Below, piece after piece: positions 16,507-25,291 of a stretch of 34,474 nt of DNA (positions are counted from its first letter, which is position 1; each line of letters starts with the position of its first letter). The notes below the pieces were generated by a model, which had not been told where the DNA came from, searched no databases, and saw nothing but the letters and a program-made list of their open reading frames with translations. Source of the stretch: Chthonomonas sp. UBA1950 (GTDB taxonomy: Bacteria > Armatimonadota > Fimbriimonadia > Fimbriimonadales > Fimbriimonadaceae); NCBI GenBank assembly GCA_002336105.1, contig DDEQ01000045.1, positions 1 to 34,474 of the forward strand, read 5' to 3'. A program made the position numbers and the translations under genes.

Positions 16507-16793
16507 TCTTCGATGATCATCGGGACAACAAAGAGTCCCGCCTTGGAAACAGGTGCATTTCGAAGAGCGAGTCTTTGTGAAATACCTTGTCGAGGCTGAT
16601 CTTCCGACCACACATTGCTGACGTTAAGCAGATGTGACGAAGCCTCCAACCCATCGAGTTGAGCTTGTGACAGATCAGAGAAATGGCCGAGAAGCGCGTT
16701 CAATTCGCCTTGCAACGAAAGAATCTCTGACTCAGCGAGTTCCAAACGTGCCAAGCGGGCAACGTGCCGAACCTCGTCGAGAGAAATCGACAT
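16503..16793 (-). CDS. gatC: Aspartyl/glutamyl-tRNA amidotransferase subunit C
   Basis: A 96-residue stabilising subunit of GatCAB. The family N-terminus (ISLDEVRHVARLARLEL) and the central helix region (LGHFSDLSQAQLDGLEAS) are intact. The start at 16793 gives the usual length; the longer open frame to 16901 runs into the divergent gene and lacks similarity. The 52 bases between this start and the divergent TTG start at 16846 must hold promoters for both directions. Confidence 0.93.
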   Translation of the reverse strand: MSISLDEVRHVARLARLELAESEILSLQGELNALLGHFSDLSQAQLDGLEASSHLLNVSNVWSEDQPRQGISQRLALRNAPVSKAGLFVVPMIIEE

Positions 16794-16845
16794 AGGTAAA
16801 GTGTAGCACAGACCTTGCAATTCGACCATAGGGATATCTACTGCT

Positions 16846-18915
16846 TTGAACCGACTGCGCTTTCGTGTTGTTACTGGATTATTGATCGCTCTTTGCGTCA
16901 TCGCTCTAGTGCAACGCGTCTTAGAGCCGCTTGTACCCTTGGCTAAACAAGGGCCAATTGCCGCCGAAAAGGGCGAGTTTTACGCACAGGGTTCACGCCA
17001 ATTTATTCAGTGGTATCCATATTCGAACGAGGCATTTCAGAAAGCACGGCAATCAGGAAAGCCAATTTTGATGGTGATCGGAGCGCCTTGGAGTGCATTC
17101 GGACGTTGGATTGATCGGAACGACTTCACCGACGACAACGTTGTCGAGAAACTCGCACGTAACTTCATTTGTATTCGCATCGATAGCCTCCAAGACCCCA
17201 TGTGGCTAACCAACCTGATGCCGTCCACACGGATTGAAGAGAATTACCTGAGCGGAATGCAAATCATCTTTCTGGATAGCAACGCCAGAATTGTGAATTA
17301 CGTCGTTAGGTCTTCGGCTCCTCAGGACATGCAACCTGATGAATTCTCGGCGAGACTGAATACGGCGATCCAGGAATATCAAAAACGACTCGATAACAAC
17401 GACGAGTCGAATCTTCAAAAATCTGAAGTCGATCACCTCTATTCGACATCTTCGATCCATCCGCTTGACTTCTTATCCATTGCCGAGAGTTTGGAGTCGA
17501 AGCTAGATTGGGCCAGTCCGCCGCCACAGATCGATTACTCCATTTTTAGCCCGATTTCGTTGAAATACCTTTGGCTTGTCGGGCGGCAGTCGGAAGCGGA
17601 CAATCTCACACTTCACTGGATTTGCTCACCTTTCTTTGACCCTGTAAACGGAGGGTTTTATCGGCAACTTGACGGCCGATCCAACCCATTTCTTGAGTTT
17701 GATAAGGTTACGACGATGAACGCTTCTGCGCTAGACGTTCTTATTCAAGCCTATTCGCATACAAAAAAACCGATCTACCAATGGGCGGCTCGTCAAACCT
17801 TTGACTGGATGCTTTCCCTCGCCGACAACGATAATTTAATGGCAGCAGCAGAGGTCGGCGATGAAACTGCGATTCGAAGAAGCGCCTATGGGTCGTTCTC
17901 ACCAGCAAAACTTCGAGACATTCTGAGCGACGAAGAACGAACTTGGGTTGGTGAAAACTTAAACCTGAACACACAAGTCAACTTCCAAATGACACCGTAT
18001 CTTCGCAATGAGGATGTATTTACAAATCAACGTCAGACGTTGGACAGCCTTCTAGAGAAGCTTCGAAAGTCTCAAGGTCAAACTCGAAAAGTTGCGGGGA
18101 AAGGCTTGATGGATGTTAATGGATCGGCGGTAGCTTCCATGTTGCGCTCAACCCGGTGCTGGCCAGACCCAAATCGGCTTCGTCTTGCACTCAACATCTT
18201 TGGGGCGACCCGCAGTAGCTTGTTGACGGCAAGCATTCCAATGCACCAGCAACACGGCGGTATGCGCACTGGGACCTATTTAGGAGACTATGTCGCCTAT
18301 GCTGATGCCGCACTGGAAGCCTATTTGATCACGGGACAACAAGGCTATTTTGAAAGTGGATTATCTGTTCTGACACAAGCAACCAAGTTCTACTATTTGC
18401 CCGAACAGCGATTGTATGCAAATGGATTCGACACGCAAACCGAACTTGGCCCCAAGCCTGTCGCCATTCCTGAGATTCTCGACACCACTCGCGAGGCAAC
18501 TTTGTTTGCCTTGGCTAGGCTGATGAACGATTACGGCGCACTTACCTACGACAGACCTAGCGGGCGCGCGCTTGTTCAAAGAGCCAAAGACATCGTCAAC
18601 CGATTCAATTGGCTTCCAACTGGAAAAACAAACTTGTCCAGCTATTACAGTCTTGCAGCCCGATTTGAAGATGATGTACACGCATTTGTCGTTGGTCCAA
18701 ATGCAAAACAAATTGCCAACCAACTGTTTCAAGCACGTCCTTGCCACCTGGTCGCTCCCCTATCGACCACGTTACGCCCCGACCTTACGCGTCGTGGAGC
18801 AGGCATCTACGTCATATCTGGCACCCACACCTTTGGACCACTCAAATACGAAGAAGCCTTCGAAAAGCTCTCCGAAGGCTTTGACCTTGGACTAGACCTG
18901 TCGCCTACTCAATGA
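16846..18915 (+). CDS. Membrane-anchored DUF255/thioredoxin-like protein lacking the CxxC motif
   Basis: A 689-residue protein resembling the YyaL/SPATA20 family: an N-terminal thioredoxin-fold DUF255 domain and a C-terminal (alpha/alpha)6 barrel like that of sugar epimerases. Residues 9-27 form a signal anchor or signal peptide. Around residues 55-105 the family pattern is clear (QWYPYSNEAFQKARQSGKPI, then IDRNDFTDDNVVEKLARNFI). At the place of the usual CHWC active site it reads PWSAFGRW, without cysteine, so it is unlikely to be a redox enzyme. The barrel region (about 205-580) lacks motifs I can assign. The start is TTG with no clear ribosome binding site, so the N-terminus is uncertain. 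The 3' end overlaps the convergent CBM9-like gene by 11 bases. Confidence 0.75.
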   Translation: MNRLRFRVVTGLLIALCVIALVQRVLEPLVPLAKQGPIAAEKGEFYAQGSRQFIQWYPYSNEAFQKARQSGKPILMVIGAPWSAFGRWIDRNDFTDDNVVEKLARNFICIRIDSLQDPMWLTNLMPSTRIEENYLSGMQIIFLDSNARIVNYVVRSSAPQDMQPDEFSARLNTAIQEYQKRLDNNDESNLQKSEVDHLYSTSSIHPLDFLSIAESLESKLDWASPPPQIDYSIFSPISLKYLWLVGRQSEADNLTLHWICSPFFDPVNGGFYRQLDGRSNPFLEFDKVTTMNASALDVLIQAYSHTKKPIYQWAARQTFDWMLSLADNDNLMAAAEVGDETAIRRSAYGSFSPAKLRDILSDEERTWVGENLNLNTQVNFQMTPYLRNEDVFTNQRQTLDSLLEKLRKSQGQTRKVAGKGLMDVNGSAVASMLRSTRCWPDPNRLRLALNIFGATRSSLLTASIPMHQQHGGMRTGTYLGDYVAYADAALEAYLITGQQGYFESGLSVLTQATKFYYLPEQRLYANGFDTQTELGPKPVAIPEILDTTREATLFALARLMNDYGALTYDRPSGRALVQRAKDIVNRFNWLPTGKTNLSSYYSLAARFEDDVHAFVVGPNAKQIANQLFQARPCHLVAPLSTTLRPDLTRRGAGIYVISGTHTFGPLKYEEAFEKLSEGFDLGLDLSPTQ

Positions 18916-19681
18916 ATGTCACTTCAGTGAAAGATTCCGGCTGATGGGTGTCGTATTTGCCGTGAGGAGTGACGCACCATGCAGCCTGTACCTGCTTCCC
19001 GGCGAGTTCGATTTTTTGGAATCTACCCAGAAAGATTTTCCAAACATCGCCCGGCGTTGGAGGCAAAGATCTCCCGTTCGCCAAATGCTGCATCGAAGCC
19101 CAAGGAAACGCTAACTCAACCTTCCAGCCTGTTGACCGAACCGTGGGGTCGTTGAGAACGCCGTCAATCGTCACAGCTGACTGCATTCCCTCCATATCCC
19201 AGTCTGTAAAAGCCCACCGGGTACCGCGCGGGTGAGTTCCAGTCCAAAAGGCGGCCTCGGTGCGATCAAAATCGCCACCAAACGAAAATGCCTTACGTCG
19301 ATGAACATCAAATTCTGGAGTGTTGAACCGCTCCGAATAGGCGTCTCGCCAAATGAAGAAGACTTCGTATACGGTTCCAAGGGCATTGATCTCAAACTCG
19401 TAGTAGCAGTCTCCCCCGTCAATGAAAACTTCAACGTCGTTTTCTCGAAAAACTAGCGAATCACGAGCGTCCTGCAATGCCGTTGGGAAGGGTTCCTGAA
19501 TCCAGAACCCAACATATAGGTTTTCGTCGTCCCAAAGGATGCTGGCCTCTGTTTTGAGTAAAGCTGGCCCGCCAGTCGCCATGTCAACAAAGGCAGGAGA
19601 ACGGTCGGCTTCCCCCCAAACATCAGAACATAGGTTCCCGTCGAGCGCTGGCTTCTTTGCCGTTCGCTTGGCTAATAGCAT
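18905..19681 (-). CDS. CBM9-like carbohydrate-binding domain protein
   Basis: A 258-residue protein made of a single family-9-type carbohydrate-binding module (CBM9_2-like). The typical order is seen: KKPALDGNLCSDVWGEAD at the N-terminus, then SILWDDENLYVGFWIQEP, NDVEVFID, YYEFEINALGTVYEVF, and GWKVELAFPW near the C-terminal third. The family usually occurs in secreted enzymes, but no signal peptide or catalytic domain is present, so a cytoplasmic or non-classically exported ligand-binding role is possible. Its 3' end overlaps the DUF255-like gene, and it is divergent from the sugar-acyl cluster across a 126-base gap. The sugar bound is unknown. Confidence 0.85.
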   Translation of the reverse strand: MLLAKRTAKKPALDGNLCSDVWGEADRSPAFVDMATGGPALLKTEASILWDDENLYVGFWIQEPFPTALQDARDSLVFRENDVEVFIDGGDCYYEFEINALGTVYEVFFIWRDAYSERFNTPEFDVHRRKAFSFGGDFDRTEAAFWTGTHPRGTRWAFTDWDMEGMQSAVTIDGVLNDPTVRSTGWKVELAFPWASMQHLANGRSLPPTPGDVWKIFLGRFQKIELAGKQVQAAWCVTPHGKYDTHQPESFTEVTFIE

Positions 19682-19807
19682 TCGATCAGTTTACTGCCCC
19701 ACCTTAAGGGATGGAATGAGGGTTGACATGCCAAAAACCTCACAACTCTCATCAAGAATCACCCTGTTGAAATTACTAGATCGCCCGACGATTACCACGG
19801 ACACACC

Positions 19808-21151
19808 ATGGCCGTCATTGCTTCATTGTCTGAACAAAGACAACTAAGATCTGAATTTGCGGAACTTGCCGAAAGGTTCTTTGAGGAGAATTACCCTCAG
19901 AAGGAGTTTCGACCAGGCAAAGACCCTGTGCCTGCAAGCGGCAAAGTTCTGGATGTCGAAGACCTAAAAAACCTGATTGATGCTTCCCTGGATCTTTGGC
20001 TTACCGCCGGGCGATATACCAATCAGTTTGAACGACGGTTTGCCAGGTTCATTGGTAGCCGTAGCTCGTTGCTTGTGAACTCAGGATCGAGCGCAAACCT
20101 TCTTGCGTTGAGTACCTTAACGAGCCCAACGCTCGAAGATAGGGCGCTCAAGGCTGGCGATGAAGTGATCACGGTCGCGGCAGGTTTTCCAACAACGATC
20201 AACCCGATCATCCAGAACGGATTAGTCCCCGTTTTTGTCGATGTTCAAGTTCCTTATTACAACATCGAACCGAAACTGCTCGAACAGGCTTACAGTCCGA
20301 AAACGAAGGCTGTGATGATTGCCCATACGCTGGGGAATCCGTTCCAAGCGGATGTCATCCGAAACTTCTGCAACGCTCATAACCTTTGGCTCATCGAAGA
20401 CGCTTGCGATGCTATCGGAGCGAGCTATGCAGGTCAGTCTATCGGAACGATAGGAGACATCTCCACGGCAAGTTTCTATCCCGCTCACCACATGACTATG
20501 GGTGAGGGCGGGGCGGTGATGATCAACACCCAAGGGCTTCACAAGATTGCTACCTCCTTCCGCGACTGGGGACGAGATTGCTGGTGCGACCCGGGCAAGG
20601 ACGATACGTGCAGAAACCGTTTTGGGTGGCAGCTGGGCGATCTGCCTGAAGGATACGACCACAAGTACACCTATAGCCATGTCGGATACAACCTGAAGGC
20701 AACCGACATGCAAGCCGCCATCGGTGTTTCTCAGATCGAAAAACTACCAAGATTCATCGAAGCACGGCGACAAAATCATGCTTACTTGCTTGAGCTACTA
20801 CTAGACACTCAAGACCATCTGATTTTGCCGCAATCGACACCTGGAAGCATCCCAAGTCCGTTTGGATTTGCCATTGGCATTCAGCCCGATAGTTCGATCA
20901 AACGAGATGACTTGGTGCGGTTCCTTGAATCAAGAAAGATCGGCACACGCCTGCTCTTCGGCGGAAACATCCTAAAACAGCCTGGATACCAAAACATCCG
21001 ACACAGAGTCGCGAGCGAACTCACCAACACTGACTTTGTGATGAACAACGTGTTCTGGGTCGGCATCTGGCCAGGTCTGCGAGAGGAGCATCTCGAATTC
21101 ATCTCGTCTTCAATCCACGAATTTCTAAGCAAAGGGAGGAACGCCTCATGA
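19808..21151 (+). CDS. rfbH: RfbH-type iron-sulfur sugar 3-dehydrase (E1)
   Basis: A 447-residue DegT-fold enzyme. The PLP lysine is replaced by histidine (SFYPAHHMTMGEGG, His227-228), which allows PMP-dependent C-3 dehydration instead of transamination. The [2Fe-2S] cysteine pattern of E1 is exact: Cys200, then 57 residues, Cys258, one residue, Cys260, seven residues, Cys268. The enzyme would act on CDP-4-keto-6-deoxyglucose, or a related NDP-4-keto sugar, to give a 3,6-dideoxy-4-keto product. It needs a reductase partner (DdhD/E3 or a ferredoxin system) that is not in the window, nor are rfbF and rfbG. It opens a seven-gene coupled operon. The ATG has no obvious ribosome binding site. Confidence 0.92.
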   Translation: MAVIASLSEQRQLRSEFAELAERFFEENYPQKEFRPGKDPVPASGKVLDVEDLKNLIDASLDLWLTAGRYTNQFERRFARFIGSRSSLLVNSGSSANLLALSTLTSPTLEDRALKAGDEVITVAAGFPTTINPIIQNGLVPVFVDVQVPYYNIEPKLLEQAYSPKTKAVMIAHTLGNPFQADVIRNFCNAHNLWLIEDACDAIGASYAGQSIGTIGDISTASFYPAHHMTMGEGGAVMINTQGLHKIATSFRDWGRDCWCDPGKDDTCRNRFGWQLGDLPEGYDHKYTYSHVGYNLKATDMQAAIGVSQIEKLPRFIEARRQNHAYLLELLLDTQDHLILPQSTPGSIPSPFGFAIGIQPDSSIKRDDLVRFLESRKIGTRLLFGGNILKQPGYQNIRHRVASELTNTDFVMNNVFWVGIWPGLREEHLEFISSSIHEFLSKGRNAS

Positions 21152-21444
21152 ACCCACGCGAAAAGGTCCTAACGATTATCACTGGTGCTGCTCAAGAACT
21201 TAATGAGACATTGGAAGAGCAGATTCAGCTCGACTTGGGGGAGGAAGCTCCCCTCTATGGTCGGCAAGGTTGTCTTGATTCACTCGACCTAGTGAGCCTG
21301 ATTCTCATGGTTGAAGAGAAGGTTCAGGATGAGTTTGATACAAACATCAGCTTAACAGATGATAGGGCTGTGTCTCGATTCAAGAGTCCGTTCAGATCGG
21401 TTGGAACATTTACAGACTATACAACCGGGCTATTAGCAGCATAA
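21148..21444 (+). CDS. Acyl carrier protein
   Basis: A 98-residue acidic carrier protein. The phosphopantetheine attachment site is Ser45 in GCLDSLDLVSLI. The rest fits a four-helix ACP with an unusual insert (LTDDRAVSRFKSPFRSVGTF) before the last helix. The ATG overlaps the rfbH stop (ATGA), so the two proteins are probably made in step. It is not the housekeeping AcpP, since no fab genes are near and the sequence diverges from the canonical DSLDTVELVM motif. The likely partners are the adjacent AMP-forming ligase (loading) and the SDR (reduction of the bound acyl group). Confidence 0.9.
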   Translation: MNPREKVLTIITGAAQELNETLEEQIQLDLGEEAPLYGRQGCLDSLDLVSLILMVEEKVQDEFDTNISLTDDRAVSRFKSPFRSVGTFTDYTTGLLAA

Positions 21445-21451
21445 GCTACAA

Positions 21452-22144
21452 ATGATTACGGTAATCACAGGCTCGCGAAAAGGTATTGGCCGCGGATTGG
21501 CGGAGCACTATCTGACTCAAGGACATACCGTGATCGGTTGTAGCCGTAGCACATCGGATCTTACGCACCCTCTGTATCAACACTTCGAACTCGATATCGC
21601 GGACGAGAAGAGTGTGATTTCAATGATTCGTACAATTCGAAAAGAGTTTGGACAAGTCGATAACCTCATCAATAACGCCGGGATTGCCTCAATGAACAGC
21701 GCCTTGCTTACGCCCGGTGCGACGATCACTCGAATCCTCGAGACCAACGTCATCGGCACATTCCTACTTTGTCGTGAATGCGCCAAGCTGATGAAACAGA
21801 AGGGATCAGGACGGATCGTCAACTTCGCCACCGTTGCGACGCCTCTTCAATTAGAAGGAGAGGCGATCTACGCAAGTTCGAAAGCCGCCGTGGTGACGCT
21901 CACTCAGATTCTAGCCAAAGAGTTTGCGCCGCTAGGAATTACCGTTAACGCCGTTGGACCGACACCGGTTGACACTGACTTGATCAAGTCAGTACCGCAA
22001 CCTAAAATCGACGCTCTGCTCTCTCGCCAGGCAATCTGCCGCAAGGGCATTCTTAGCGATATCACGAACGTCGTCGACTTCTTTATCAACCCAGCGAGCG
22101 ATTTTGTCACAGGGCAAACTTTGTACTTGGGGGGGATCTCATGA
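21452..22144 (+). CDS. Short-chain dehydrogenase/reductase, FabG-like
   Basis: A 230-residue classical SDR. The dinucleotide motif is TGSRKGIG (6-13), NNAG is at 74-77, and Asn99, Tyr140 and Lys144 (YASSK) are in place. The catalytic serine position, 13 residues before Tyr140, is Thr127 (NFATVAT), an uncommon but possibly functional change. It starts seven bases after the ACP gene and overlaps the ligase gene (ATGA). It could reduce a 3-keto acyl group on the ACP or a keto sugar; the context leaves both open. Confidence 0.9.
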   Translation: MITVITGSRKGIGRGLAEHYLTQGHTVIGCSRSTSDLTHPLYQHFELDIADEKSVISMIRTIRKEFGQVDNLINNAGIASMNSALLTPGATITRILETNVIGTFLLCRECAKLMKQKGSGRIVNFATVATPLQLEGEAIYASSKAAVVTLTQILAKEFAPLGITVNAVGPTPVDTDLIKSVPQPKIDALLSRQAICRKGILSDITNVVDFFINPASDFVTGQTLYLGGIS

Positions 22145-23472
22145 TCAACCAATTCTTATCCTCCATTGAAGCCTATGGTGAGGACATCGCAGTCATCACC
22201 TCGACGAACTCGGTTAGCTATCGGCAACTAATAGCAGAGGTCCAATCTCACAAACATCGGTTTGCCGAGAATGGAATCAGCAAGGGTTGCGTTGTGGTTT
22301 TCTGCTGTGAGTGGACGAGTCGCGACATTGCGGCAATGCTTGCGTTGTTCGCACTCGAATCCACAGTCGTTTTGGTTCCCAAAGGTGAAGACTCTAGAAA
22401 GTCAGTAGCGATCAGCCAAACTCCTGCCCAATTCGTTATTGATGGCGAGCTTGAGGTGACAAATATTGGCGGGAACTATTCACATCCGCTGATCGAGGAA
22501 TTAAGATCCAAAGGCTGTCCAGGCTTGGTATTTCTCACTTCGGGTTCCTCAGGAGTTCCAAAAACGGCTCTTCACGATTTCAATAAACTACTATCTAAAG
22601 CTACTAATAAGAAGGGCAAGGCCTTTAGAACCGTAGCATTTATGAAGCCGGACCATGTTGGCGGGTTGAACACCCTTCTCTATTCCCTGGTCAACGGATG
22701 TGCCCTTATCTGCCCCCCGAATCGTGACCCAGACTGCATTTGCACGATGATCGAAGCGCATCGTGCGGAGCTACTTCCCGCCTCACCAACGTTTTTGCGC
22801 CTACTACTCCTGAGCGGAGCTATTCACCAACACGACTTGTCCAGCCTTCGCCTGGTGACCTATGGTAGTGAGCCCATGCCAGATACAACGTTGAACGCGT
22901 TGAATGAGGCATTGCCTAATGTCGAAAAGAGACAAACCTACGGTATGTCCGAAATTGGAATCATGCGGTCCAGATCCCGAGGCGACGGTTCTGCGTTCAT
23001 GCAGATCGGAGGCAGCGAGTATCAGACGCGGATCGTTGACGGCCTGCTTGAGGTCAAAGCAGACACCGCGATGCTTGGGTATCTCAACGCTCCAAGTCCA
23101 TTTACGGAAGACGGTTGGATGAAGACTGGCGACCAAGTTGAGATCGACGGGGATTGGATTCGAATCATTGGCAGGAGATCAGAAATGATCAATGTCGGCG
23201 GAGAAAAAGTTCATCCCGGCGAGGTCGAGGCAGTGATCGAAACGATGCCGGATGTTCGAACTGCCATTGTGAGCGGCGAGCCAAATGCATTGACTGGCAC
23301 TGTTCTCACCCTCAAAGTCCTCGTTGATCACGACGAGAAACTTTCCGATTTTCGAGTTCGAATGCGTAAATTCTGTGCCGAAAAACTTCCACGACACATG
23401 ATCCCGCAGCGCGTCGAGTTTCTTGATAGCAGCTACGGCGACGACCGCACCAAAAAGATTAGAGCAGCATAA
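22141..23472 (+). CDS. AMP-forming acyl/aminoacyl ligase (ANL superfamily), compact
   Basis: A 443-residue adenylating enzyme. The P-loop-like motif is LTSGSSGVPK (132-141), followed by YGMSE (267-271), KTGD (328-331) and the hinge GRRSEMINVGGEKVHPGEVE (344-363). The catalytic lysine of the C-terminal domain is near the end (DDRTKKIRAA, Lys438 or 439). It is about 60-100 residues shorter than typical acyl-CoA synthetases, mainly in the N-terminal part, as in some stand-alone enzymes that load carrier proteins. The neighbouring ACP is the obvious acceptor. The substrate (carboxylic, hydroxy or amino acid) cannot be read by eye. The ATG overlaps the SDR stop. Confidence 0.9.
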   Translation: MINQFLSSIEAYGEDIAVITSTNSVSYRQLIAEVQSHKHRFAENGISKGCVVVFCCEWTSRDIAAMLALFALESTVVLVPKGEDSRKSVAISQTPAQFVIDGELEVTNIGGNYSHPLIEELRSKGCPGLVFLTSGSSGVPKTALHDFNKLLSKATNKKGKAFRTVAFMKPDHVGGLNTLLYSLVNGCALICPPNRDPDCICTMIEAHRAELLPASPTFLRLLLLSGAIHQHDLSSLRLVTYGSEPMPDTTLNALNEALPNVEKRQTYGMSEIGIMRSRSRGDGSAFMQIGGSEYQTRIVDGLLEVKADTAMLGYLNAPSPFTEDGWMKTGDQVEIDGDWIRIIGRRSEMINVGGEKVHPGEVEAVIETMPDVRTAIVSGEPNALTGTVLTLKVLVDHDEKLSDFRVRMRKFCAEKLPRHMIPQRVEFLDSSYGDDRTKKIRAA

Positions 23473-23479
23473 GGCAAAC

Positions 23480-25291
23480 ATGGACGATAAGCAACGCGCA
23501 ACCTATTTTCACGCAGTTAAAAGCAGCTTTGAGTTCCTCAAACGGACCTCAAGCCTAGATATGCTTTGGACAAAATCCATCCCTCTTTCTGATGGAGCTG
23601 GCTTTCTTCTACCTGTTGCAGACGTTCATGCCAACGACCACCTACTGATCGAAACCTTGGCTAGATGGCGAGAAGACCACGCGCATGTGTATCCTACGCA
23701 GTTCCCAGTGACCATCGATGGCACAAAAAGTTGGCTGGTCGATCGATTGCTTAACGTCCCAGACCGGATGCTCTTTCTTGTTGTTGATCCTAACGGACAT
23801 TGGGTCGGCCACCTCGGATTTGCTGGATGTCTCAACGATGATGGATTGATGGAGTTTGATAATCTGCTTCGTGGATCGCTTCAAGGGCGTCGCGATATCA
23901 TGCAGCTTGCAATCAAAGCTATGTTCGAGTGGGCTCAGAACACCATCGGGCCGAACGGCTTCTACTGCCGGGTTTTGAGCGGCCTCAAGCGCGTGATGAC
24001 GATGGAGAAAGAGTTAGGCTTTGTCGAAGTTAGCCGAACTCCTTTACGAAAGCACGTCCACGGCGAAGCCCTAAGCCTGGAACCTGTTACGGAAGACGAT
24101 GACGCCACTCCTGACGACTGGTTTGTTCGACTAGAATACAGACCCGAAGCCAAATGGAATGGCGACTCGATGATTCTGACTGCCGGCCCGAGCATCAGCG
24201 CGCGAGAATCTAGCTACGCGTTTGATGCTGCAAGAAGCGGTTGGAACGGCCAGTGGAACAAATATCTCAAGCAATTTGAAGAAAGCTTTGCCAGCTATCT
24301 TGGTCGAAAATACGCCATTGCCACCTCAAGTTGCACGGGTGCGCTTCATTTAAGCTTGCTGGCACTGGGAATCGGCCCTGGCGACGAAGTCATCGTTCCA
24401 GACATTACATGGGTAGCTACCGCGAACGCTGTTCTCTATACAGGCGCAACACCAGTTTTTGCTGACATCGAAAAGTCCACATGGTGCCTTGATCCGAACT
24501 CGGTTGAGGCGCTGATCACCGACCGCACCAAGGCGATCATGCCAGTTCACCTGTACGGACATCCGGCAAGAATGGATAATTTAGTAGCCTTAGCTACTAA
24601 ATATGGCTTAGCGATTGTGGAGGATGCGGCTCCAGCGATTGGTGCGGAGTGTAATGGAAGAAAAGCAGGAACGTTTGGCGACTTTGCGTGCTTCAGCTTC
24701 CAAGGTGCAAAGCTGCTCGTCACCGGGGAAGGCGGAATGCTGGTCACCGACGACGATCGACTCTTCGAGAGAGTCCAGTCACTCTGGGATCAGGGACGTG
24801 ATCCACGGCGTACTTTCTGGATTTCAGATAACGGTTGGAAGTACAAGATGTCTAACGTTCAGGCGGCGATCGGCCTCGGGCAACTTGAACGCGCCGACGA
24901 ACTGATCGAAATGAAGCGAAGGCTGCACTCGTGGTTCGCCGAAGAATTCGATGGTGTTGAAGGTATCGAACTCTTCCATGAGGCGGATTACGCGAGGAGC
25001 ATACATTGGATGACCTCGATTACCGTGAATCCCGAATCTGGGATTGACCGCGAGGCCTTTAGGGCGGCCCTGAAGCAAAGAAATATTGATACTCGTCCCG
25101 TGTTCCCCGCGATCAGCCAATATCCGATCTGGCCGACTCAACAACCCACTGCCCCAGTAGCCAAGTTTGTCGGTGATCATGCGCTGAATTTGCCGAGCGG
25201 AGTGCTACTACGAAGAGAGCAAATTGCTTACATCGGCGCTCAGATTCGAGACCTCATCTATTCGGCTAAGCTCGGACGGTCTGCAGCGTGA
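23480..25291 (+). CDS. GNAT acetyltransferase fused to a DegT/DnrJ/EryC1 sugar aminotransferase
   Basis: A 603-residue fusion. Residues about 30-195 look like a GNAT N-acyltransferase (MLFLVVDPNGHWVGHLGFAG, and a C-terminal MEKELGFVEVSRTPLRK). Residues about 225-603 form a PLP aminotransferase of the perosamine-synthetase type (VPDITWVATANAVLYTGATP, VEDAAPAIGA, SFQGAKLLVTGEGG) with the PLP lysine at Lys411. The pair would install an amino group on a keto sugar and then acylate it, or the GNAT part may use the carrier-bound acyl group. The frame is open 19 codons upstream inside the ligase gene, but ATG at 23480, seven bases after that stop, is preferred. Its stop overlaps the next start (GTGA). 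Confidence 0.9.
   Translation: MDDKQRATYFHAVKSSFEFLKRTSSLDMLWTKSIPLSDGAGFLLPVADVHANDHLLIETLARWREDHAHVYPTQFPVTIDGTKSWLVDRLLNVPDRMLFLVVDPNGHWVGHLGFAGCLNDDGLMEFDNLLRGSLQGRRDIMQLAIKAMFEWAQNTIGPNGFYCRVLSGLKRVMTMEKELGFVEVSRTPLRKHVHGEALSLEPVTEDDDATPDDWFVRLEYRPEAKWNGDSMILTAGPSISARESSYAFDAARSGWNGQWNKYLKQFEESFASYLGRKYAIATSSCTGALHLSLLALGIGPGDEVIVPDITWVATANAVLYTGATPVFADIEKSTWCLDPNSVEALITDRTKAIMPVHLYGHPARMDNLVALATKYGLAIVEDAAPAIGAECNGRKAGTFGDFACFSFQGAKLLVTGEGGMLVTDDDRLFERVQSLWDQGRDPRRTFWISDNGWKYKMSNVQAAIGLGQLERADELIEMKRRLHSWFAEEFDGVEGIELFHEADYARSIHWMTSITVNPESGIDREAFRAALKQRNIDTRPVFPAISQYPIWPTQQPTAPVAKFVGDHALNLPSGVLLRREQIAYIGAQIRDLIYSAKLGRSAA

Noticed and set aside
16507..16611. Longer gatA start at 16611
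   Set aside because: The extra 35 codons lie inside gatC and are not family-like; the ATGA overlap at 16503-16506 is the normal start.
19723..19751. A perfect TTGACA before rfbH
   Set aside because: No -10-like hexamer is found at a suitable distance, so a promoter is not claimed.
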